A stretch of 5,536 bases of DNA. Source: Candidatus Saccharimonadota bacterium. Lineage in GTDB: Bacteria; Patescibacteriota; Saccharimonadia; Saccharimonadales; EFPC-124. Made by a program: the position numbers and the translations under genes. Numbering within the stretch: position 1 is the first letter of the stretch; each line of letters opens with the position of its first letter. This document shows, one piece after another, positions 1-5,536 of the stretch. Location of the stretch: NCBI GenBank assembly GCA_016880595.1, contig JAEHDC010000044.1:1-5536 (forward strand), in the 5' to 3' direction. Below the pieces are notes generated by a model that made no database searches, had not been told where the DNA came from, and was given only the letters and a program-made list of their open reading frames with translations.

Positions 1-802
1 AGCATTACCACCAAGCCCATCACCTCTGGCGATTGTTCAGCCAACTCCTCAGGGCGGCAAGCAAGCGCCGTTGCCAAAGGGCAATCCAAACAGCACGCAA
101 AATGCGCTGTTGCTTTCGGAGATCCGCGACAACATGGTAATTGTCAACGATGGCAGCATGCGCGCTGTTGTAGCTTGCCAATCTATTAACTTTGACCTCA
201 TGAGCGACCGCGAGCGCGAGGCAGTAGAGTACAGCTACCAGCAGTTCCTAAACTCACTTTATTTCCCAATTCAAATTTTGGTACGTTCGCAAAGAGTAGA
301 CATTGGCCCATACCTGGAGCGGTTAGATAAAATCCGCCGCGATCAAGACAACATGCTACTTGGCGCGCTAATGGATGACTACATTGACTTCATCTCTGTA
401 CTCTCCCAAGAAACAAATATTATGGACAAAAGCTTCTTTATAGTTTTGCCGTTTTATCCGCTTGGCGACATGTCTAGCGCTGTCAACAGCAGCAAGAGCT
501 TCTTAACCAACTTGTTTGCACCACAAAAACAACAGCGCATTAAAATTGACGAAAAAACGTTTGCCAAGGCAAAAGACGAGATTAAAAACCGGGTCAGCAC
601 CGTTACAAACGGTTTGGCGCAGCTTGGAATCCGCTCGGTGCAACTCACCACCAAAGAGCTTGGCGAACTTTACTACAACTCCTACAATCCAGACACCGCA
701 GTGCGCGAGCCGCTTGGCAACTTTGAAGATTTGTCCGCACCAATCGTCACCAAAGGCCAAGGCAAAGCGCCGCAGCCCAATCTCGAAAAAGGAGTAAGTT
801 AA
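1..802 (+). CDS. TraC-like T4SS protein related to the VirB4 N-terminal region (5' partial)
   Basis: The frame is open from the first full codon at base 2 to TAA at 800-802, giving 266 visible residues; the true start lies upstream. The TTG at 71 is not a credible start because the same frame stays open before it. Numbering from base 2, residues 1-30 are a Pro-rich linker. A compact domain follows, with the SEIRDN and DGSMRAVV motifs at about 39-56, then an FPIQILV strand, FFIVLPFYP (145-153) and ELYYNSYNP (222-230). From recall, this set is typical of the TraC-like domain proteins encoded just before virB4 in Candidate Phyla Radiation genomes, and it resembles the N-terminal subdomain of VirB4/TrbE proteins. 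There is no Walker motif, so it is unlikely to be an ATPase. The likely role is a cytoplasmic partner of VirB4 (inference). The Pro-rich start suggests that another domain, perhaps a PrgI-like membrane part, lies upstream. The gene overlaps virB4 by one base. Confidence 0.75.
   Translation, partial: ALPPSPSPLAIVQPTPQGGKQAPLPKGNPNSTQNALLLSEIRDNMVIVNDGSMRAVVACQSINFDLMSDREREAVEYSYQQFLNSLYFPIQILVRSQRVDIGPYLERLDKIRRDQDNMLLGALMDDYIDFISVLSQETNIMDKSFFIVLPFYPLGDMSSAVNSSKSFLTNLFAPQKQQRIKIDEKTFAKAKDEIKNRVSTVTNGLAQLGIRSVQLTTKELGELYYNSYNPDTAVREPLGNFEDLSAPIVTKGQGKAPQPNLEKGVS
786..794 (+). promoter_or_regulatory. Shine-Dalgarno sequence for virB4
   Basis: An AAAAAGGAG stretch lies inside the end of the TraC-like gene, with 7 bases between GGAG and the ATG at 802. 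With the TAATG stop/start overlap (800-804) it fixes the virB4 start and indicates translational coupling of the two proteins. Confidence 0.85.
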
Positions 803-2733
803 TGGCATTTGGCAGCAAAAAAAGAGACCCAATAGACATCGCCGAGCAACAACGCCGGCGCGAGCAGCAAGAAATTGAAGCTGAATTTTTAAAAGGCATC
901 ACCACGCTGCGTGATGTCATTGCGCCAAGCTCGCTAGAAATCCAGGCTAGCTACTTTAGGCTTGGCACAAAATATGCCCGCACACTTTATGTTTACGGTT
1001 ATCCGCGCCAAATTTACACCGGCTGGCTAAGCCCAATAATTAATATGGACGAGGTTGTAGATGTTAGCATGTTCATCTATCCGGTAGAAAGCCAGGTGGT
1101 TTTAAACAACTTGCGCAAAAAAGTTGGCCAGCTAGAGGCTAGTATAAATATTAATTCCGAGAAGGGCAAAGTCCGCGACCCAGGCCTAGAAGCCGCAATT
1201 CAAGATGCAGAAGAGCTGCGCGACCAGCTGCAAGTTGGCGCCGAGCGCTTCTTCCGCTTTGGGCTATACATCACAATGTATGCCGACAGCTTAGACGAAC
1301 TACAATTCGTCCAACACAAAATAGAAACCATTTTAGGCCAGCAACTCGTCTTTAGTAAAGTCGCCTCCAGCCAGATGGAACAGGGGTTAAACAGCACAAT
1401 TCCGCAGCTTACCGACCACTTGCAAATCCGCCACAACATGAACACCGGCGCGCTGAGCACCAGTTTTCCGTTTACTAGCGCCGACCTCAGCCAAGAAAAA
1501 GGCGTGCTTTACGGTATCAACATGCACAACAACGGTTTGGTGATTTTTGACCGGTTCAGCCTAGAAAACGCCAACATGGTGGTGTTTGCTAAATCTGGTG
1601 CAGGTAAATCGTTTGCAGTCAAACTTGAGGCACTGCGCTCCATGATGATGGGCACCGAGATAATTATTGTCGACCCAGAAAACGAGTACGAACGTTTGTG
1701 CGACGCCGTTGGCGGCAGCTACATCCACCTCAGTTTGAACAGCCAAACGCGCATTAACCCGTTTGATTTGCCTCGCGTAATTGAGAGTGATGAAGCTCAA
1801 GACTCCTTGCGCGCCAACCTTATTACGCTACATGGTCTGCTGCGCTTAATGCTCGGTGGCTACCAAATGACCGCTTCTGGAGTTACTATGCCCGCGCTAA
1901 ATCCGGCAGAGGAAGCAGATCTTGACCAAGCTTTAATTGACACCTACGCTCGCGCTGGCATAACCAGCGATCCACTAACACACAACAGCCCACCGCCAAC
2001 CATCGGCGATCTTTACGACACACTCCTGCACATGGGCGGCAGTGGCCCAGCTCTGGCGCAGCGTTTGCGCAAATACACAACCGGAACTTTTGCCGGCGTC
2101 TTCAGTCAACAATCCAACGTAGATATTAACAACCCGATGGTTGTGTTTAGCATTCGTGACCTCGAGGACGAGCTACGCCCGGTTGCCATGTACATCGTAC
2201 TTAGTTACATCTGGAACAAAACCCGCACTGACCAAAAAAAGCGTTTGCTCATCGTTGACGAGGCCTGGCAATTAATGAAATACGACGACTCAGCCAACTT
2301 CTTGTTTAGTTTGGCCAAACGCGCCCGCAAATATTATCTTGGCATGATTACCATCACGCAAGACGTTGAAGACTTTATGGGCAGCAAAATGGGGCGGGCA
2401 ATTGTAGCCAACGCCAGCATGCAAATGTTGCTAAAACAATCGTCCTCGGCAGTTGACGTTTTGGCCGAAGTCTTTAAATTAACAGATGAAGAAAAAAAGC
2501 GGCTATCGCAGTTCCCAGTAGGGCAGGGGCTATTTTTTGCCGGACCAAACCATGTGCACATCCAGGTAATTGCCAGCCAAACCGAAACTCAGCTTATCAC
2601 CACCAACCCGCAACAATTACAGCAGCTACAAGCGCTTTATCAATCTGGCGCTGGCAACCCAGCCGCCGTTGCACAGGCACCAATGTCACAAGATTTATAC
2701 GCTAATCGACCAGAGCAAACAGAGCAATTTTAA
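802..2733 (+). CDS. virB4: VirB4-family type IV secretion ATPase
   Basis: This is a complete 643-residue AAA+/RecA-fold motor of the VirB4/TrbE/TraC class. Such proteins act as hexameric ATPases on the cytoplasmic face of the membrane and power T4SS assembly and substrate transfer. Residues 1-30 are charged and Gln/Glu/Arg-rich. Residues about 35-250 form the VirB4 N-terminal domain, including IYPVES near 92-97 and FFRFGLYITMYADSLDEL at 150-167. The ATPase core follows: Walker A AKSGAGKS (263-270), DPENEYERL (291-299), Walker B LLIVDEAW (482-489) with catalytic E487, and the ITQDVEDF motif (518-525). The Walker A lysine and serine are intact; the usual first Gly is Ala263. The tail (604-643) is Gln/Ala-rich and probably disordered. 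No transmembrane helix is evident, so membrane contact must come from partners. The length is at the short end for VirB4, consistent with the separate TraC-like protein next door. The start is set by the strong SD and one-base overlap. Confidence in the family is very high; the transported substrate is unknown. Confidence 0.96.
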   Translation: MAFGSKKRDPIDIAEQQRRREQQEIEAEFLKGITTLRDVIAPSSLEIQASYFRLGTKYARTLYVYGYPRQIYTGWLSPIINMDEVVDVSMFIYPVESQVVLNNLRKKVGQLEASININSEKGKVRDPGLEAAIQDAEELRDQLQVGAERFFRFGLYITMYADSLDELQFVQHKIETILGQQLVFSKVASSQMEQGLNSTIPQLTDHLQIRHNMNTGALSTSFPFTSADLSQEKGVLYGINMHNNGLVIFDRFSLENANMVVFAKSGAGKSFAVKLEALRSMMMGTEIIIVDPENEYERLCDAVGGSYIHLSLNSQTRINPFDLPRVIESDEAQDSLRANLITLHGLLRLMLGGYQMTASGVTMPALNPAEEADLDQALIDTYARAGITSDPLTHNSPPPTIGDLYDTLLHMGGSGPALAQRLRKYTTGTFAGVFSQQSNVDINNPMVVFSIRDLEDELRPVAMYIVLSYIWNKTRTDQKKRLLIVDEAWQLMKYDDSANFLFSLAKRARKYYLGMITITQDVEDFMGSKMGRAIVANASMQMLLKQSSSAVDVLAEVFKLTDEEKKRLSQFPVGQGLFFAGPNHVHIQVIASQTETQLITTNPQQLQQLQALYQSGAGNPAAVAQAPMSQDLYANRPEQTEQF

Positions 2734-2740
2734 TTAAAAT
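2727..2740. repeat. Perfect 14-bp AT-only palindrome at the virB4 stop / next start
   Basis: ATTTTAATTAAAAT reads the same on both strands. It is centred between 2733 and 2734, covers the virB4 stop codon TAA (2731-2733), and its last base directly precedes the ATG at 2741. It replaces the SD seen at the other two gene junctions. It could be an operator, an unstructured AT-rich initiation site, or partly a -10-like element (TAAAAT, 2735-2740). No matching -35 is visible, so a promoter is not claimed. Confidence 0.6.
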
Positions 2741-5002
2741 ATGGCAGTAGAAGCTCCGCAAAAACCAGATCAAGACGACCAAAACCCAGGAGATATGAGC
2801 ACCCGGGAGCTTTTTAATCGTACTCTTGGCCAAAAAAAACCCACTGGCGAAGAAGGCGATAACGCCAGAGCCGCATTATCCTCCGCAGAGGAAAAAGCTG
2901 CTACTAGTGCTGGCGGAGCAGCCCAAAAAACACCGTTAGCACAACAAGAGCAAAACGGCTTTTACAAGCCAACCGCCCAAGATCTTTACGCCAAAGGCCG
3001 AGCAAATCGCGCCAAAGGCGGCGGTCGCGGCATATTTATTGGCGTTGGCGCAGGTGCCGGAGTTGTTGGAATTGTTGCTGGTTTTGCATTTTTGATGATT
3101 TTTCAGCTGCCAACTATTATGGATGCACTTATAGACAATTCCGAAAAGCGCGTTGAAAAAGTGTTTACAAGACGCATAGAAAAAGCGATTTTTAAGTATT
3201 TCTTTGTAGGGGATACAATTGCCACCGGCAACCCGCTTGGCGACTTTTTTGCCAACCTTAGAACATCTAAATTTGAGGCAAAGCTAGAATCAAAATACGG
3301 CCTTTCTTTTGAGCGGCAAGAAAATGGCAGTATGAGAATTGTAAAAAGCGGCACAGACCTTGGCACTTTTAATAACGCAGATGAGCTGGAGAACTTTCTT
3401 GACCGAGATATCACAGAGGCCAAAGAGCTCAAAAAGGTCATAAAATTGGTTGTTAATAATGACATTTCTTTTTTTAGAATTCTAAAACGCGCCAAATTTA
3501 AAAAATGGCTGATGACAAAATACAGTTTAACGCGGCTTGGGCCAAGCGACAGAGCAGAAGATGAAACTGACGAGGAATATAATCAAAGAACCCAAGAAGA
3601 ATACGCAGAAGATGTTAATAGGCAGAACCTAGAAAATCTGAACGATGCTTTAACATGCGCAGATGGCGACACAGATTGTGCTGACAGGACTCAAAGCGAA
3701 ACCTCTGACGAGGTAGAAGAAACAATCGAGCAAGCAAGCCAAGAAGCTACTCAAGAGGCCGCCCAAGAAGGCGCCGAAGCAACCTCTAAGTCTATGATGA
3801 CCAGGATTACAGAAAAACTAGTAACGGCAGCCGCCTCTAAAACCGTTTTTGTAATTGGAATCATCGACATTCTATCAGTCATTGAGCACGGCGTAGACGA
3901 GGCTATTAACAGCGATGCTCTACAAAAAATGCACGCCGAATACGTTTCTGCTTCATCAGCAGTGCTTGCCGCAACAATGGCTGGCTATTCTGATGCCACA
4001 AAAGCCGGCGCCATGGATGCATCCACTGTTGGCATGTTCTCAGAGAAGTTTACCGGCTGGGAATCTTCGGTTTCTTACAACTACATACAAACTGGCGAAG
4101 TAAAAGGCGAGGACATTGACGAGATGGAAAAGGTCAATGCAGACGCCACGCTTCCTGACTTCTTATCTACTACTAAAACCATGTTCAATACAGTCGGCTG
4201 GGCGGTACGCGCGCCGCTCAAGGTGTGGTACTACACCGCGCACCAGGCTATAGTTAAGATTGGAGAATATGCTGGCGATCTTACTTCTTGGCTCGCAGAA
4301 AAAACCAGCGTTAGCGACCTGCTTGCGCAAATAACCCCTTACATGGAGCAAGTCTTTACCTCTTTATTCAAGCTCCTTGGCATGTACATCGACCCGCTGG
4401 CGGTCGGGTCCAAGCTTGCAATGTACATCCATCAAGGCTTTGTGGCGTCCTATGATGCCTTTGCCCAAGACAGTGGAATGCGCCAACTAACACACGACCA
4501 AGCCGTTGCAGCAGATAACTCAATAGAAGAAGAGCGCATGGCTGAACTGTCCGATGAATCCGCTTACGACAGATTACTCAACATAAACAGCGAGAACTCC
4601 CTAGTAAATAAAATTGCTTCAATGATTCCAACCAACACCACCACATTTGCAATGAGCGGCCTGAGCCTAATAACCAATGCGCCAAGCAACTTAGCTCACA
4701 TCATAACGCCAAGCGCCTTTGCAGCAGAAGATGATGTAATCCCGGAGGATTTGTTTGGAATTTACCCTTACGGCGGCACCGAGGCAGACTTAAGCGCGCC
4801 GCTCAGCCCAACCACCGAAGTTGCTAACTCCGAATGCCCAGAAAACAGCGACGACAGCTTTAACCATTGCAAAGTAGACAAAATTGCCCTGGAGGCAGCC
4901 AGCTGCGCATTGGTTGGAACATCGGGGTGCCCGGATCTAAACTCGTCCTACACCTACATGACAGACGAAGATTATACCGCATTCTTGCTGGAGGACTATT
5001 AA
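2741..5002 (+). CDS. Large membrane-anchored T4SS-associated protein, unnamed (VirB6/VirB8 position)
   Basis: I do not recognise a named family. The 753-residue product begins with about 90 polar, Gln/Glu/Ala-rich residues, presumably cytoplasmic. A clear Gly-rich transmembrane helix follows (about 97-121, flanked by K92 and R96). Next is a long basic/acidic stretch (133-300) with repeated aromatic-basic patches such as FKKWLMTKYSL (253-263). A Gln/Glu/Ala low-complexity part (about 318-350) precedes weaker hydrophobic segments near 361-382, 401-415, 480-498 and 527-572. The six cysteines fall in two clusters: C306/C313, and C699, C710, C722, C730. A signal-peptidase-like AFA|A lies at 659-662. 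From recall, similar proteins follow virB4 in Saccharibacteria-type genomes. A role as a channel or surface component is inferred from position. The gene starts 7 bases after virB4 without a clear SD; M19 (2795), preceded by AGGAG, is an alternative start. It overlaps the next gene by one base. Confidence 0.65.
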   Translation: MAVEAPQKPDQDDQNPGDMSTRELFNRTLGQKKPTGEEGDNARAALSSAEEKAATSAGGAAQKTPLAQQEQNGFYKPTAQDLYAKGRANRAKGGGRGIFIGVGAGAGVVGIVAGFAFLMIFQLPTIMDALIDNSEKRVEKVFTRRIEKAIFKYFFVGDTIATGNPLGDFFANLRTSKFEAKLESKYGLSFERQENGSMRIVKSGTDLGTFNNADELENFLDRDITEAKELKKVIKLVVNNDISFFRILKRAKFKKWLMTKYSLTRLGPSDRAEDETDEEYNQRTQEEYAEDVNRQNLENLNDALTCADGDTDCADRTQSETSDEVEETIEQASQEATQEAAQEGAEATSKSMMTRITEKLVTAAASKTVFVIGIIDILSVIEHGVDEAINSDALQKMHAEYVSASSAVLAATMAGYSDATKAGAMDASTVGMFSEKFTGWESSVSYNYIQTGEVKGEDIDEMEKVNADATLPDFLSTTKTMFNTVGWAVRAPLKVWYYTAHQAIVKIGEYAGDLTSWLAEKTSVSDLLAQITPYMEQVFTSLFKLLGMYIDPLAVGSKLAMYIHQGFVASYDAFAQDSGMRQLTHDQAVAADNSIEEERMAELSDESAYDRLLNINSENSLVNKIASMIPTNTTTFAMSGLSLITNAPSNLAHIITPSAFAAEDDVIPEDLFGIYPYGGTEADLSAPLSPTTEVANSECPENSDDSFNHCKVDKIALEAASCALVGTSGCPDLNSSYTYMTDEDYTAFLLEDY
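3740..3775 (+). repeat. Three imperfect 12-nt tandem repeats encoding QE[AG]x
   Basis: Units at 3740-3751, 3752-3763 and 3764-3775 each begin CAAGA[AG]G and encode QEAT, QEAA and QEGA (residues 334-345). They lie in the Gln/Glu/Ala-rich part of the 753-residue protein. This is low-complexity, helix-favouring sequence, perhaps a spacer or coiled coil; unit number could vary between strains. Confidence 0.6.
4382..4429 (+). repeat. ATGTACATC direct repeats flanking a GC-rich inverted repeat
   Basis: The 9-mer ATGTACATC, whose first 8 bases are themselves palindromic, occurs at 4382-4390 and 4421-4429. The copies are 39 bases apart, and both encode Met-Tyr-Ile in frame. Between them GACCCG (4391-4396) and CGGGTC (4405-4410) can pair across an 8-base loop. 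There is no following T-run, so it does not look like a terminator. It is inside a coding region and may simply reflect protein sequence. Confidence 0.5.
4990..4994 (+). promoter_or_regulatory. Shine-Dalgarno sequence for the wall hydrolase gene
   Basis: GGAGG lies inside the last codons of the 753-residue protein, 7 bases before the ATG at 5002. With the TAATG overlap (5000-5004) it repeats the arrangement at the TraC-like/virB4 junction and supports both this start and translational coupling. Confidence 0.85.
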
Positions 5003-5536
5003 TGCTAAAAAAAATCGGCACACTGTTTTTAATATATCTTTTAGCAACCTTTGCCAGTGTGCAGCCAGTATTTGCCGCTGAAGAATACGACCCGTATTAC
5101 GGTGCGCTCAACAATATTATTTTTTACGATCCGTATGTTGCCTGCACGGCAAGCGGCGCCACCGCCTATGACGCAACGCTAGATTTAACAGAGGAGCAGC
5201 AAGCCAACGCCAGTATTATTATTGGCATTGCAAAAACTTACAACCTTGGTCAAAAAGGGGCGTTGATTGGGTTGATAACGGCATTGCAAGAAAGTACATT
5301 AAATAACCGCGCCAATAATAATGTATCAATATCTTTAGAATATCCAAATTATCAAGGGACGGGAACAATGGATGACTCGGTCGGTGTTTTTCAACAGCGA
5401 CCATCCATGAGCTGGAGCACATATTCAGCTACAGAAATAAACAAAGATACCGTCTTCCAACTAATGGACGTAGCCTATGCTGCTCAAGCCTTTTTTGGCA
5501 CGCCACCAGGTGCCACCCTGCCATCCGACCTAGTGA
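5002..5536 (+). CDS. Secreted lysozyme-like peptidoglycan hydrolase, VirB1-like (3' partial)
   Basis: The frame is open for 178 codons to the window end, so the C-terminus is missing. The TAG and TGA in the last six bases are out of frame. Residues 1-25 are a textbook signal peptide: KK at 3-4, a hydrophobic core (8-20), and VFA|A cleavage after A25. The mature part begins AEEYDPYYG. From about residue 64 a lysozyme/SLT-like fold is suggested by the SIIIGIAKTYNL helix (71-82), LITALQES (91-98) with E97 as the candidate catalytic glutamate, and DSVGVFQQRPS (125-135), followed by YAAQAFF (159-165). This motif set matches, from recall, lysozyme-like domains common in actinobacterial cell-wall hydrolases. 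The likely role is local opening of peptidoglycan for the secretion apparatus, like VirB1, outside the membrane. It is encoded directly after, and coupled to, the large membrane protein. A further domain such as NlpC/P60, CHAP or M23 may follow beyond the window. The substrate (own or host wall) is unknown. Confidence 0.78.
   Translation, partial: MLKKIGTLFLIYLLATFASVQPVFAAEEYDPYYGALNNIIFYDPYVACTASGATAYDATLDLTEEQQANASIIIGIAKTYNLGQKGALIGLITALQESTLNNRANNNVSISLEYPNYQGTGTMDDSVGVFQQRPSMSWSTYSATEINKDTVFQLMDVAYAAQAFFGTPPGATLPSDLV

Noticed and set aside
71..73. TTG as the start codon of the TraC-like gene
   Set aside because: The same frame is open back to base 2 with Pro-rich coding sequence and no SD is present before it, so the gene begins outside the window.
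516..797. 93-codon same-strand frame inside the TraC-like gene
   Set aside because: It is a shifted frame of a conserved domain, with a low-complexity Lys/Thr/Pro-rich product and no SD.
503..832. 109-codon antisense open frame opposite the TraC-like gene
   Set aside because: It lies wholly opposite well-supported coding sequence, has no SD and its product is Cys/Phe-rich without recognisable motifs.
2735..2740. TAAAAT as a proven -10 promoter element
   Set aside because: No -35-like hexamer lies at the right distance and the whole segment is AT-rich, so the match is weak.
3103..3495. 130-codon antisense open frame opposite the membrane protein
   Set aside because: Ser/Leu-rich shadow of the coding strand; the sense frame continues far on both sides and no initiation signal is seen.
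4391..4410. GC-rich inverted repeat as a terminator
   Set aside because: No T-run follows and it lies in the middle of a long open gene.
5531..5536. TAG and TGA at the window end as the stop of the hydrolase gene
   Set aside because: In the frame set by ATG 5002 the last codons are CTA GTG followed by one spare base, so neither triplet is in frame; the gene is cut by the edge.

Overview
The window is one strand-consistent, tightly packed stretch of a type IV secretion (T4SS)-like operon. All four genes run left to right, with almost no intergenic DNA; both outer genes are cut by the window edges. In order they are: (1) the 3' part of a TraC-like protein related to the N-terminal portion of VirB4-type proteins; (2) a complete VirB4-family ATPase, the energising motor; (3) a 753-residue membrane-anchored protein with no established name, sitting where VirB6/VirB8-type membrane components often lie; (4) the first 178 codons of a secreted lysozyme-like wall hydrolase, in the VirB1 role. 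There is no relaxase, coupling protein (VirD4) or pilin in view, so the sequence cannot tell DNA export, DNA import and protein delivery apart.

Layout: genes 1/2 and 3/4 overlap by one base in a TAATG arrangement, each with a good Shine-Dalgarno (SD) sequence inside the upstream gene. Genes 2/3 are separated by only 7 bases and lack an obvious SD; instead a perfect 14-bp AT palindrome covers the virB4 stop codon and ends just before the next ATG. No stretch over 300 bases lacks a gene. I see no tRNA, rRNA, CRISPR array, insertion sequence or convincing terminator.

Organism (inference): a T4SS-like module with a cytoplasmic TraC-like/VirB4 pair, a signal-peptide-bearing wall hydrolase and no visible outer-membrane core genes suggests a monoderm envelope. 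The TraC-like protein and the third gene resemble proteins I recall from Candidate Phyla Radiation (Patescibacteria) genomes, with Saccharibacteria (TM7) my first guess. The three complete stops are all TAA and no TGA occurs in frame in the four genes. This argues against the UGA=Gly code of Absconditabacteria/Gracilibacteria. A conjugative element of an actinobacterium or firmicute is the main alternative.

How the parts may work together: VirB4 (with the TraC-like partner) would supply ATP-driven force at the inner face of the membrane. The 753-residue protein would form part of the trans-envelope channel or an exported surface component, and the hydrolase would open peptidoglycan locally. 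Points most worth a second look are the unnamed 753-residue protein with its Cys pairs and internal signal-peptidase-like site, the hydrolase whose domain resembles actinobacterial ones, the AT palindrome at the virB4 junction, and a striking excess of GCCAA/TTGGC words.
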